DNA of 36,368 bases, from the NCBI GenBank assembly GCA_024233005.1, contig JACKQE010000023.1, positions 1 through 36,368 on the forward strand, read 5' to 3'. This DNA comes from Akkermansiaceae bacterium. GTDB taxonomy: Bacteria > Verrucomicrobiota > Verrucomicrobiia > Verrucomicrobiales > DEV007. Shown piece by piece: positions 1 to 8,773 of this stretch (position 1 is the stretch's first letter; each line of letters starts with the position of its first letter). The notes below the pieces were generated by a model, which saw only the letters and a list, made by a program, of their open reading frames with translations, was not told the DNA's origin and made no database searches. The translations under genes and the position numbers were made by a program.

Positions 1-2
1 TT

Positions 3-755
3 TACACTCACGAATGGCCGGTCTGGCTGGCATTGCTTGCCGTGCTGACGGTTTCGACTGGGATTGGGCTCTTTCATGGACTTCTCATCACCAGATTGAA
101 ACTGACGCCGTTCGTGGTCACGCTGTGCGGTTTGCTGATGTACCGGGGGTTGGCCCGGGGCTTCACGGAGGATCAATCCATGGGTTTGGGCAATGACCCC
201 ACCGTCAAGGCCATCGCGTTCCTGGGCGGCGGCACGCTGAATCTTGGCTGGTTCAAGCTTCCCGTGCCCTGTTTGATTTTGGCCGCGATCGCCATCGTGG
301 CCGGAATTTTTCTGAATCGAACGGTTTGGGGCCGCCATTTGCTGGCACTGGGCAACAACGAAGAAGCCGCCCGGCTTTCGGGGATCAATACGAACCGCTT
401 GATTCTCTTGTCCTATGTCACTTGCTCGGGACTCGCGGGACTTGCCGGTCTCCTGTTCTTTTTCGATGTGACTTCGGCTCAACCTTCCGATTTTGGCAAT
501 TTTTACGAACTCTATGCCATCGCCGCGGCGGTATTGGGGGGGTGCAGTTTGCGGGGAGGCCAGGGCAGCATCGTCGGTGTGGTGCTGGGGGCGGCCGTCA
601 TGCGTTATCTCGCCAACACCATCACCCAGGTGAGTTGGATTCCCAACAACATTGAATTTCTCGTTATCGGGGTGGTCATCCTTTTGGGGGTGATTACTGA
701 CGAGTTAACCCGCCGCGCGGTCGCCCGGCGCAGGCGGTCCCAGCAATTGGGGTGA
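3..755 (+). CDS. Ribose/sugar ABC transporter permease (RbsC family), 5' end cut off by the window
   Basis: Inner-membrane permease of a ribose-type (CUT2) sugar importer. The frame is open from the window edge, so the true start lies upstream; a TTG at 33 is only an internal codon. The sequence is almost wholly hydrophobic helices, with the family's conserved blocks visible: a TPFVVTL helix start, the cytoplasmic loop GRHLLALGNNEEAARLSGI, the YELYAIAAAVLGG segment, and a final helix before a basic tail. In this family the protein pairs with a periplasmic binding protein and an RbsA-type ATPase, both expected upstream and outside the window. Family assignment is firm. The sugar cannot be told from the permease alone. 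Confidence 0.9.
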   Translation, partial: YTHEWPVWLALLAVLTVSTGIGLFHGLLITRLKLTPFVVTLCGLLMYRGLARGFTEDQSMGLGNDPTVKAIAFLGGGTLNLGWFKLPVPCLILAAIAIVAGIFLNRTVWGRHLLALGNNEEAARLSGINTNRLILLSYVTCSGLAGLAGLLFFFDVTSAQPSDFGNFYELYAIAAAVLGGCSLRGGQGSIVGVVLGAAVMRYLANTITQVSWIPNNIEFLVIGVVILLGVITDELTRRAVARRRRSQQLG

Positions 756-874
756 ATCTTTCTTCCTCGTCCATGGCGTATATTCGGCGGGAATGCGCCG
801 CAAGACGCGTCCGGTCTCAAGCGTTACTTTGAATCTGGGCGAGACGTAGCCGCCCTGCACCCTTCTGTGAGATT

Positions 875-1855
875 ATGAGCGAAACAAAAACCTCTTCGAA
901 ATCGAATCTTTTTTGGAGCTTTGCTGTCCTGATCCTCTGGCTCGTGGCCTTGGGAGCCACTTGGTATCTGTTCCAGAAAGGACCGTCGGATGAGCTCAAG
1001 CGCTTTTCCATCTTCATTGGCCGGTTTCATGTCATCCTGATCCATTTCCCCATGGGGATCGTTGGACTCTTGGCATTGATGGAACTCTTCGCGATGCGCA
1101 AACATGGAGCCCATCTCCACCATTCCACGCGGTTTGTCGCTTGGGTGGCTACCCTGGGGGCACTGTCTTCCTCCTGGTTGGGCTATGTGCTGATGTCAGG
1201 GGAACACATTTCAGGGGAATGGATGACCTGGCATCTTTGGACCGGTCTGGGGGTCGGTCTGGCTTGCTGGGGGGCCCTATTTTTCAAACTGATCCACCTC
1301 AGAGTGCTCTCCCTGCTGAGCCTGCTGGGTGCTCTGGGGCTCACCGCCGCAGCCGGACACTATGGAGGCGCGATGGTGCACGATGGTGACTATTTGGCAG
1401 AATACGCCCCTGAACCGCTCAAGCCGCTCCTCGGACTGACGGGGGGAGACAGTGAAAAAAAGACTGTTCAAGCGGCATCCAAGCCGTTGCCAAATAGAAT
1501 TGTCTACACGGACATCATTGCCCCGATGCTCGAAGCCAAGTGTGTCGAATGCCATGGGGACAAAAAAAGTGAGGGCGAACTGCGACTCGACTCCCTGGAG
1601 GCGATGCTGCAGGCAGGCGATTCCGACAATCCCGGCATTCTTCCCGGGAAGCCGGAAGAGAGTGAGGCGGTTTACCGGGTGGAATTGCCGAAAGAGGATT
1701 CGGACTTCATGCCCACCAAAAACAAGCCGGCGTTGACTCCGGATGAAATCGCGGTCCTCAAGTGGTGGATTGTGGCCGGGGCTCCGGAGAGCAAAACCGT
1801 TGGTGATCTGAAGCCGGAAGCCGCCATTCTGGAAAGCCTGAAAAAGCTTCCTTAA
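875..1855 (+). CDS. DUF2231-type membrane protein with C-terminal planctomycete-type cytochrome c domain
   Basis: A 326-residue protein. Residues about 12-32 form a first membrane helix. Residues 48-170 carry several more helices starting with GRFHVILIHFP, which is typical of the DUF2231 family. Residues about 207-310 form a cytochrome c domain with one haem-binding motif CVECH at 223-227 and a later FMPTKNKPALTPDEIAVLKWW block that should hold the axial methionine. This domain type is common in Planctomycetes and Verrucomicrobia. The haem domain should face the periplasm. The gene stands alone: 119 bases separate it from the permease gene and the next gene is convergent. The electron partner is unknown. 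Domain calls are strong, physiological role is not assignable. Confidence 0.85.
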   Translation: MSETKTSSKSNLFWSFAVLILWLVALGATWYLFQKGPSDELKRFSIFIGRFHVILIHFPMGIVGLLALMELFAMRKHGAHLHHSTRFVAWVATLGALSSSWLGYVLMSGEHISGEWMTWHLWTGLGVGLACWGALFFKLIHLRVLSLLSLLGALGLTAAAGHYGGAMVHDGDYLAEYAPEPLKPLLGLTGGDSEKKTVQAASKPLPNRIVYTDIIAPMLEAKCVECHGDKKSEGELRLDSLEAMLQAGDSDNPGILPGKPEESEAVYRVELPKEDSDFMPTKNKPALTPDEIAVLKWWIVAGAPESKTVGDLKPEAAILESLKKLP

Positions 1856-1863
1856 CGGACAGA

Positions 1864-1900
1864 AGGCCAGCCGGGTGAGGTGCCACTTGCCCAGGGGCCT
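1864..1900. terminator. Weak hairpin between convergent genes
   Basis: AGGCC at 1864-1868 can pair with GGCCT at 1896-1900 in the 43-base gap between two convergent genes, with some inner pairing possible. There is no T-tract on either side, so a termination role is only a guess. Confidence 0.2.
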
Positions 1901-2288
1901 ATTCCCAACTCTTGGTTTCCTTGCCGAAACCGACCAGCTCGACGGCTTCGTTTTCGGCGAGATCCTCCTCCAGAGGGGCGAAGCGCTCGGCCCGAAACCC
2001 CAATTCCTGCTTGATGCTGGAGTGGGGATCGTCTGGATTGAGCAACTCATTCAACAGGATCAGGATGTCAAAATCTGCCGCCTGAATTTTGATTTCCGCA
2101 TCTTTGGTCACCGTGAACCGGGGATTGGAACGGCCTGTCCCCATGGCGCGGACAGTGTAAACGTGGTTCTTTTTGGGCAGGGCCGTATAGAGATCGTAGA
2201 CCCAGGGTTCGAAATGGTCGTCGATGCAGACAACCCGTTGGCCGTTTTGAAACATAATGGTGGTTTCGAATTTCGTTTCACATACCAC
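1899..2288 (-). CDS. Small conserved-looking protein of unknown function, 129 aa
   Basis: I do not recognise a named family with certainty. The protein reads as a compact soluble domain (RVVCIDDHFEPWVYDLYTALPKKNHVYTVRAM near the start, GFRAERFAPLEED near the end), a pattern I associate with small, often phage- or chromosome-encoded proteins of unknown function. The GTG start at 2288 is chosen because GGAGG lies exactly seven bases upstream of it on the minus strand, one of the best ribosome binding sites in the window; the alternative ATG at 2255 has none. It is divergent from the DUF5069 gene across 177 bases. A long plus-strand open frame (1875-2465) runs over it but reads as non-protein sequence. 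No signal peptide or membrane helix is seen. Confidence 0.7.
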   Translation of the reverse strand: MVCETKFETTIMFQNGQRVVCIDDHFEPWVYDLYTALPKKNHVYTVRAMGTGRSNPRFTVTKDAEIKIQAADFDILILLNELLNPDDPHSSIKQELGFRAERFAPLEEDLAENEAVELVGFGKETKSWE

Positions 2289-2292
2289 AGCC

Positions 2293-2304
2293 TTCCCTCC
2301 ACGC
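2293..2304 (-). promoter_or_regulatory. Shine-Dalgarno GGAGG for the minus-strand gene starting at 2288
   Basis: On the minus strand the bases just upstream of the GTG at 2288 read GGAGG followed by seven bases (GAAGGCT). This decides the start and also shows that this genome does use Shine-Dalgarno signals for some genes. Confidence 0.65.
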
Positions 2305-2465
2305 TAGCGGAAACCTGCCGAGGATGGGTCTCCGGTTTTTCTGGTGGCAGGGTGATGATTGCCGGGCTTGGCGAAGGAGGGGAGGGTTCACGGATCGTCG
2401 ATCCCTCGGTGGAAGGCATGGAAATTGACATTGAACCGGGGCGTTCCGGGGCGACAATGCCAACC

Positions 2466-2999
2466 ATGAGTCAATACCAATGGGACACCACTTTCACGGC
2501 CTTGTTTGAACGATGTTTGGAGCGCTATCGGAGCGGCGATACCGATTTTAACGGCTATTACACCCCTGCAGACCTTGATTTCCTGACGGAGATTGGCTGT
2601 AAACCCCGGGAGTTGTTCGATTTCGTCGAAGACCATGCCGAAAACGATGGTGAGCCCAGCCTCACCACGGCGGTTCTGGTGGCGTCAGTCCGGCGTGACT
2701 ATTTTCGAATCCAAATGGGAGGCGTCTTGAGTTCCTTCGAAATCAGCCCCGGGAGCCTGCCGCCAAAAACTGCCGAAATGGAGGGACTCGTTTGGCTCCC
2801 CCGCATCATCGTGAAAGCCCGCGCCAAACTTCGCGGCGAGTTGCATCCTGAGATCATGTATGGCTGCGGGGGCGATCGGCACTTCCTCCGGACCCATGAT
2901 CTGGCTCCATCCGATTTTCTTCGCGCCGTCTGGGCCGCTGAGGAGGATGATACCAAAATTCTTGCATACGTTCGGTCCAAAGGGAGCCGTCTTCACTGA
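2466..2999 (+). CDS. DUF5069 domain protein, 177 aa
   Basis: A 177-residue soluble protein starting YQWDTTFTALFERCLERYRSG and containing WLPRIIVKARAKLRGEL, MYGCGGDRHFLR and PSDFLRAVWAAEED, which are the characteristic blocks of the DUF5069 family found mainly in PVC bacteria. No function is known for the family. The ATG at 2466 is chosen because the family sequence begins here; an in-frame ATG at 2457 is also possible, and the frame upstream of that (from 1875) has no protein-like character. The stop is seven bases before the GTG start of the TPR gene, so the two are probably cotranscribed. Family call is from memory of the conserved blocks. Confidence 0.85.
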   Translation: MSQYQWDTTFTALFERCLERYRSGDTDFNGYYTPADLDFLTEIGCKPRELFDFVEDHAENDGEPSLTTAVLVASVRRDYFRIQMGGVLSSFEISPGSLPPKTAEMEGLVWLPRIIVKARAKLRGELHPEIMYGCGGDRHFLRTHDLAPSDFLRAVWAAEEDDTKILAYVRSKGSRLH

Positions 3000-3006
3000 C
3001 TGAGCC

Positions 3007-5586
3007 GTGCCCTGGCTTTCCCCATCCCTCGCACTCAATTTTCGCCGCCTGTGTGACAAGGCGGTGGTTTGTTTTGCGTTGGTTTTGGGGGTGTCAACCG
3101 GGTCGGGGGGGGCTCAAACGTTGGTGCTGAATCTTCCCGAAACCCAGTCCGCCATGGACGCCATGCGGAGCGGTCATCCTGAAATCGCCTTGCAAATCCT
3201 CGATCAGGAGCTTTTGGCGGGTCCGGCGACTGACAACAACCTTAGGGAGCGGATTCCTCTGGCCAGATTGCGGCTGGAGGCCTTGGCCCGCTTGAATGAC
3301 TGGAACCGCATCCGGACCCTGACCGAAGCGTTTCCCTTGTCGAACGATCCTCCGGCAAGGTTTTGGCGCGCCATGGCGCTGTCGCAGACCGGCGAAGCGG
3401 ATGCCGCCGCCATGATTCTGGCGCCGCTGGCAGAAATGGACCATTTTCCACTGCAAACCGAAGCCCTTTTGAATCTGGGGGCAATTCTGATCGCACGGGG
3501 CGATTTCCATGCCGCCGTGGAAAAACTCGACTCCGTCTCGGGAAAACTACCGACGGATTCCCCTACCCGGCTGCGACTCGATCTCAAGGCGACCGAGTGG
3601 ACGCTGGATCAAGGATTGGTAAATGAGGGCTCCCTGCGTCTGGGCGAAATCTCCTCACGGGTCATGGACAAATCGGCAGAACTGCAGGCTGCCAGTGATT
3701 TATTGGAGGCAAGGCTGGCGGCGTCGCATGGAAACGTCGAGGAGGCTGCTTCAACCCTGAGGAGGCTGATCACTTTGACGGGTATTCCCAGTGCAATCCA
3801 AGCAAACGCGAGCTGGCAATTGGCGGCCTTGGAGGCAAAATCCGCGCCCGGTGTGGCGCGGGATCGGCTGTTGGTGTTGATCGAAACGCAGCCCCGTTCC
3901 ACTCATTTGGAGAACCTGTTCCGTTTGTTGGAGGACGTCCTGAATGCTCCAGTCGCAACTGCCGTCGAGGAGGCTTTGCATCGCTGGGCTTCCGATGATC
4001 AGCATCCTGATCGAAAATTGCTTGCGGGGCACCTTCTGGCTCACCTCCCTGGCTCCCCCCCTCAGGAACAGGAAGCGCGGTTAGAGGCCTTTGGACGATC
4101 TCACCTCAGCCAGCCCGTGGGCTTGATGGCTCTTTATGAAGCCGGTCTGGTGGCCGTTCAGGATGCCCGATTGGAAGATGCCACCAAACACGAACAACAG
4201 CTCCGGACCACGGAAAGGCCGGAGGCCCGCAGTCTGGCGGATTCCTTGTTGGGGCGGACCGCTTTCGCCCGGGGGGATCTCGTCGGCGCCGCTGAGGCCA
4301 TGGAGTCAGCGGCACGTGCCGCCGATGTGCCCAGAAGGTTGACGCTTGCCCACAGGGCCAATGCGTCGTTGGCATGTGCGTTGGCAGGCAACCGGGACGC
4401 TGCCGCCAAGTGGTCCCAGAGCATCGCTGTCGAAGGTTCGGCAGAAAGTGCCGGTGACTTGGCCTACGAAACCGCCATCAATGCCGCTGCCCGAGGACAA
4501 GCCGAGGCGTTCGATGATCTCACCACCTTCATTCGCCTGCATCCGACGCATCGTTTTACTGCGGACGCAGAAATGGCCTTGGCCGAACTCCATTTGAATC
4601 AGGTGCCGCCGAGAGCCGTGGCTTCGCGGGAGCATTTGGCAGCGGCCGCCAGCCACAGTCTGACCCCGGCACAAAAGGAACGATCCGACTATATTTCCAT
4701 TTGGTTGGAGGTGGCGGCTGAGGATCGGGCGACGGCGGCGCGTTTGGCTGTCGATTTCCTGAAAAACTGGACGGCTTCGGCGCATGCCGCAGATCTGACG
4801 CTGCTGCTGGGTGAGCTGTCGTTTGTGTCGGCAAAGTATGGCGATGCTTTTCATTGGTTTTCCCGTCATGCTGTTGAGTTTCCGCTGTCTCCCCAGGCGG
4901 AGGCCGCCGAATATTTTGCGGCACTTTCCGCGCAGCGGTTCCCTGATGGCGCAGGGGATCAACAGGCTCAAGCTCTATGGACGACCTTGGTGGGACGGCG
5001 GGGGCCCTATGCGGCGGAAGCCCAGCACGAACTGGGACTGCTTCATATGAAAAAAGAACAGTTCGAAGCGGCGATCGCCGCCTTTGATGCGGTACTGGCG
5101 CTCTCCCCCTCCCCGGACCTCAAAAGTGCCACCCTCTGCGACAGGGGGCAGGCTCTCTTTGCCAGAGCAAATCTGAATGCTCCCGGCGAGGAAGATTGGA
5201 ATCGGGCCATAAAAAGTTTCAGCGAGGTGGAATCTGATGTCTCGACCCCCCGCTCGTGGCGTCTCCAGGCGGCAGTGCGAAGGGGACGCTGCCTGGAGCG
5301 CCTGGGGCGTCCCGCAGAGGCGATCACCGCCTACCAGACCGCCATGGCCTTGCCGGAGGGCGGCCTGCCGGGCCGCACCATTCTCATTCCCGTGGATGAA
5401 GCCGATTGGTTCTACCGCGCCGGCTTTGATGCGATACGGCTCCTCGACTTGCAGAAACGTCACCAGGAAGCCGTGGATATCGCGGAAGCATTGGCAGCAT
5501 CCAACGGCCCCCGCTCCCTCGAGGCAGGAGAGTTGGCTACTCAAATCCGCCTCCGGCATTTCCTTTGGGAAACTGCCCCCCCTTGA
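3007..5586 (+). CDS. Large exported tetratricopeptide-repeat protein, 859 aa
   Basis: A GTG start is followed by a basic segment and a hydrophobic stretch (about residues 18-36) ending near GGAQ, which fits a Sec signal peptide. The rest is helical, alanine-rich TPR-like repeats: examples are MRSGHPEIALQILDQEL, ALLNLGAILIARGDFHAAVEKL, YGDAFHWFSRHAVEFP and QFEAAIAAFDAVLALSP. No catalytic domain is visible. Such proteins are usually scaffolds in the periplasm or at the outer membrane. The gene begins seven bases after the DUF5069 stop, and its end lies 20 bases before the dehydratase start. The partner is unknown and I would not give it a specific role. Confidence 0.85.
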   Translation: MPWLSPSLALNFRRLCDKAVVCFALVLGVSTGSGGAQTLVLNLPETQSAMDAMRSGHPEIALQILDQELLAGPATDNNLRERIPLARLRLEALARLNDWNRIRTLTEAFPLSNDPPARFWRAMALSQTGEADAAAMILAPLAEMDHFPLQTEALLNLGAILIARGDFHAAVEKLDSVSGKLPTDSPTRLRLDLKATEWTLDQGLVNEGSLRLGEISSRVMDKSAELQAASDLLEARLAASHGNVEEAASTLRRLITLTGIPSAIQANASWQLAALEAKSAPGVARDRLLVLIETQPRSTHLENLFRLLEDVLNAPVATAVEEALHRWASDDQHPDRKLLAGHLLAHLPGSPPQEQEARLEAFGRSHLSQPVGLMALYEAGLVAVQDARLEDATKHEQQLRTTERPEARSLADSLLGRTAFARGDLVGAAEAMESAARAADVPRRLTLAHRANASLACALAGNRDAAAKWSQSIAVEGSAESAGDLAYETAINAAARGQAEAFDDLTTFIRLHPTHRFTADAEMALAELHLNQVPPRAVASREHLAAAASHSLTPAQKERSDYISIWLEVAAEDRATAARLAVDFLKNWTASAHAADLTLLLGELSFVSAKYGDAFHWFSRHAVEFPLSPQAEAAEYFAALSAQRFPDGAGDQQAQALWTTLVGRRGPYAAEAQHELGLLHMKKEQFEAAIAAFDAVLALSPSPDLKSATLCDRGQALFARANLNAPGEEDWNRAIKSFSEVESDVSTPRSWRLQAAVRRGRCLERLGRPAEAITAYQTAMALPEGGLPGRTILIPVDEADWFYRAGFDAIRLLDLQKRHQEAVDIAEALAASNGPRSLEAGELATQIRLRHFLWETAPP

Positions 5587-5606
5587 AATCCCCACCCTCC
5601 CCTCTC

Positions 5607-7520
5607 ATGCTTGATTCAGGAAACGACGCCATTTACACCCTCCGCACGGCGGCCCAAGGTCCCCAGGGCCACCTTCCCTTCACTGATGGCCAGCTGCTCA
5701 CTCAGCCCAGTGGTCATTTGTTCGGTTGGACCCAGAACGCGGGAATGGGATGGCCGGTGGAACGGATCGGGGGCAGAGAATTCGTCATCCTGAGCACCCA
5801 AGGCGGGATCCGCCAGGCGGATGGGACGCCGGTGGCCTTGGGCTACCATACCGGACACTGGGAAGTCGGGCTGTTGATGGAAGAGGCTGCCCGGACGTTG
5901 ACGGCGGCCGGGGCGACACCCTTCGCCGCTTTTTGCAGCGATCCCTGCGATGGCCGGACCCAGGGGACCGATGGCATGATGGATTCCTTGGCATACCGCA
6001 ATGATGCGGCCAGTGTTTTCCGGAGGTTGATCCGTTCTCTCCCCACCCGGCGCGGAGTCATTGGGGTCGCCACGTGTGACAAGGGCCTCCCTGCCATGAT
6101 GATGGCCTTGGCCGGCACCCGGGATTTGCCGACGATTCTCATTCCCGGCGGGGTCACTCTCCTGAGTCAGGACAATCCGGAGGACTTGGGACGGATCCAA
6201 ACCATCGGAGCCCGCTTTTCCCATGGTGAGATCACCCGGGAATATGCCGCAGAAAAAGCCTGCAGCGCCTGTGGCTCTCCCGGTGGAGGTTGCCAATTCC
6301 TCGGCACCGCCGCGACCAGCCAAGTCATCGCCGAAGCTCTTGGACTGACCCTTCCCCATGCCGCCTTGAGCCCCTCCGGATCCGAAATTTGGCGCGATCT
6401 GGCGCGGCGCTCGGCAACAGCCATCTTGTCCTTGGATGAAAAAGGCATCAAGACCAGGGACATCCTGACCATGGCTAGCCTCAAGAATGCCATGGCGGTC
6501 CACGCCGCCTTCGGAGGCTCCACCAATCTCATCATGCACCTCCCCGCCATCGCCCACCAAGCCGGTTTGCGGCGCCCCACGGTGGAGGACTGGCGGGCTG
6601 CCAACGCGACGATTCCCCGGCTCGTCGATGCCCTGCCCAATGGCCCCCACCACTATGCCACCGTGCAGGTCTTCCTTGCCGGGGGAGTGCCGGAAGTGAT
6701 GCTCCATCTCCGGGATGCCGGACAACTCGACCTCAATGCCCTCACCGTCTCGGGCCAGACCGTGGGAGAAAACCTCGTCTGGTGGGAAACCAGTGAGCGT
6801 CGCCAGCGTCTCCGGGAGAAGTTGACCCAGCTCGATGGGATCGATCCCGATGAGGTCATCATGTCCCCTGCCAAGGCCAGGGCGAGTGGACTAACCAGCA
6901 CGGTGACCTTCCCCGCAGGTAACCTCGCTCCGGAAGGCTCGGTGGTGAAAAGCACTTCCATTGACCGGAGCAAGCTTGATGATCACGGAATTTACCTCCA
7001 CGAAGGTCCTGCCCGGGTCTTCACCACGGAGCCGGGAGCGATTGCAGCCATCAAGTCGACCGGTGAGGATCGGATCCGGGCGGGCGATGTCATTGTCCTG
7101 ATCGGTCATGGTCCCATCGGTTGCGGCATGCCCGAGACCGCCCAATTGACCATCGCGTTGAAGCATTTGCCATGGGGCAAGGACGTGGCCTTGCTGACAG
7201 ACGGCCGTTTCTCCGGTGTCTCCACCGGTGCCTGCGTCGGACATGTCTCGCCGGAAGCCTGGGCGGGAGGACCCATCGGCAAATTGCGCGATGGAGATCC
7301 CATCCGGATTCGGATCGATTGCCGGAACAATACCGGCAGCATTGATTATGCCGGCGATCCGACCGAGTTGGAGGCCCGGCCTATCAATCCCAAGCTGGAA
7401 CCTCTTCCCAATGTGCCGGATGACACCCGGCTCTGGGCGGCACTGCAGAATGCGTGTGGCGGCAGCTGGGGCGGCTGCATTTTTGATGCCGATACGATCA
7501 TTGCCAAACTCAACGCGTAA
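5607..7520 (+). CDS. yjhG: YjhG/YagF-family D-xylonate (sugar acid) dehydratase of the IlvD/Edd superfamily
   Basis: A 637-residue enzyme closely resembling E. coli YjhG along its full length (for example DAIYTLRT, PSGHLFGWTQNAGMGW, SDPCDGRTQGTDGM, GVATCDKGLPAMMMAL, GGGCQFLGTAATSQV, DARFSGVSTGAC-like block). YjhG and YagF dehydrate D-xylonate to 2-keto-3-deoxy-xylonate in the cytoplasm. Family enzymes need an Fe-S cluster; candidate ligand cysteines are C114, C157 and C229, with C219 and C222 nearby. The ATG at 5607 matches the family's N-terminus; an earlier in-frame start at 5565 would overlap the TPR gene. The leader is pyrimidine-rich with no Shine-Dalgarno. The exact substrate (xylonate or another aldonate) is inferred from similarity only. 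Confidence 0.9.
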   Translation: MLDSGNDAIYTLRTAAQGPQGHLPFTDGQLLTQPSGHLFGWTQNAGMGWPVERIGGREFVILSTQGGIRQADGTPVALGYHTGHWEVGLLMEEAARTLTAAGATPFAAFCSDPCDGRTQGTDGMMDSLAYRNDAASVFRRLIRSLPTRRGVIGVATCDKGLPAMMMALAGTRDLPTILIPGGVTLLSQDNPEDLGRIQTIGARFSHGEITREYAAEKACSACGSPGGGCQFLGTAATSQVIAEALGLTLPHAALSPSGSEIWRDLARRSATAILSLDEKGIKTRDILTMASLKNAMAVHAAFGGSTNLIMHLPAIAHQAGLRRPTVEDWRAANATIPRLVDALPNGPHHYATVQVFLAGGVPEVMLHLRDAGQLDLNALTVSGQTVGENLVWWETSERRQRLREKLTQLDGIDPDEVIMSPAKARASGLTSTVTFPAGNLAPEGSVVKSTSIDRSKLDDHGIYLHEGPARVFTTEPGAIAAIKSTGEDRIRAGDVIVLIGHGPIGCGMPETAQLTIALKHLPWGKDVALLTDGRFSGVSTGACVGHVSPEAWAGGPIGKLRDGDPIRIRIDCRNNTGSIDYAGDPTELEARPINPKLEPLPNVPDDTRLWAALQNACGGSWGGCIFDADTIIAKLNA

Positions 7521-7535
7521 AAACCGCCCCCTTCC

Positions 7536-8720
7536 ATGAAACGAATGTTCCTTGTCTGCGGTCTGGCCTTCTTGCTCTGTGCTTCGGTCCGTGCGGCGGA
7601 AGAAGCCGGACTGGCGGATTTGAAAATCGGCGATCCCGCGCCAGGATTTGATCTTCCGGGCATCGATGACCGCCGTCACACCCTCCAGGATTACGACGGT
7701 GCCGAGGTGTTGCTGGTGGCGTTCCTCAGCAACCACTGTCCGGACTCCCAAGGCGCCGAATCCCGCATCAAACAGCTTGCCGCCGACTTCAAGGGGCCTC
7801 GCTTTGCTCTCGTCGCGATCAATCCCAATGACCCGCAAGCCCTTCGACCCGACGAGCTCGGCTATTCTGTTCATGGAGACACTTTCCCGGAAATGAAGCT
7901 GCACGCCAAGGAGCGGGGATTTTCCTTTCCCTACCTCTATGACGGCGAAACCCAGTCGGTCGCAAAAGCCTACGGATGTTTGGCCACTCCCCACATTTTC
8001 ATTTTCGACAAGGATCGGAAGCTTCGCTACAAGGGCTATTTTGATGATTCCCGCTTCGGCGATCCGGCCACGGTGAAGGATCAGGCCGCCCGGACAGCGG
8101 TGCAGGCCTTGCTTTCCGGCAAACCCGTCGTCAATGCCGTCACCAAGCCGCACGGATGCTCCACCAAGTGGGCTTCAAAACGGTCGCTGGTGGCGGTGGA
8201 TGACGAAAAATGGGAAACCGCGGAAGTCGAGTTGTCACCCATCGATGCCAGCGGAATCGCCGTCCTTCGGAAAAATAACACCGGCAAAGTCCGAATTTTC
8301 AATGTCTGGGCCACCTGGTGCGCTCCCTGCGTCGCGGAATTTCCCGAACTGGTCGCCACCCAGCGCAAATTCGGACTTCGACCGGTGGAATTGATCACCA
8401 TCAGCATGGATCAACCCTCCGATCTGGCCAAAGCCAAGGCGTTTCTGGAAAAGCAGAACGCGGCCATTCCCGAGAAGCTCAAACCAAGCTTGAAAGCTGA
8501 GGGAAGGACCACCAACGCTTACCTATACACTGGCGGCAGTGTCGATCCCTTGATCGAAGCGCTCGATACCGAATGGCCCGGACCGATCCCGCACACTCTG
8601 GTGGTGGCACCCGGAGGCGAGGTCATTTACCGGCACAATGGGAAACTCGAACCGGGAGTGTTGGTTGACAAGATTTTGGGCCATTTGGGCCGGTTTTACG
8701 TGCCCGAGGCCAAACCGTGA
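7536..8720 (+). CDS. Exported two-domain peroxiredoxin-like / TlpA-type thioredoxin protein
   Basis: A 394-residue protein with a signal peptide (about residues 1-20, ending VRAA). Domain 1 (about 29-200) is a redoxin/AhpC-TSA-like fold, beginning IGDPAPGFDLPGIDD, with a single cysteine C68 in SNHCPDSQ and a later GCLATPHIFIFD cis-proline block. Domain 2 (about 225-390) is a TlpA-type thioredoxin with the active site WCAPC at 261-265. The place of action is the periplasm. Family knowledge suggests thiol reduction or peroxide handling. The gene starts 15 bases after the dehydratase stop, so it may share its transcript, although no shared pathway is obvious. The ATG at 7536 is the only sensible start. 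Confidence 0.88.
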   Translation: MKRMFLVCGLAFLLCASVRAAEEAGLADLKIGDPAPGFDLPGIDDRRHTLQDYDGAEVLLVAFLSNHCPDSQGAESRIKQLAADFKGPRFALVAINPNDPQALRPDELGYSVHGDTFPEMKLHAKERGFSFPYLYDGETQSVAKAYGCLATPHIFIFDKDRKLRYKGYFDDSRFGDPATVKDQAARTAVQALLSGKPVVNAVTKPHGCSTKWASKRSLVAVDDEKWETAEVELSPIDASGIAVLRKNNTGKVRIFNVWATWCAPCVAEFPELVATQRKFGLRPVELITISMDQPSDLAKAKAFLEKQNAAIPEKLKPSLKAEGRTTNAYLYTGGSVDPLIEALDTEWPGPIPHTLVVAPGGEVIYRHNGKLEPGVLVDKILGHLGRFYVPEAKP

Positions 8721-8729
8721 CGGTCCGCC

Positions 8730-8756
8730 GTCCGCCGCCTCCGGGAGCTGGCGGAC
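8730..8756. terminator. Candidate hairpin between convergent genes
   Basis: GTCCGCC at 8730-8736 pairs perfectly with GGCGGAC at 8750-8756 around a 13-base loop, in the 53-base gap between the convergent TlpA-like and glgP genes. It is GC-rich but has no T-tract on either strand, so it may slow rather than end transcription. Confidence 0.4.
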
Positions 8757-8773
8757 GCAACCCTGCCCGGGAA

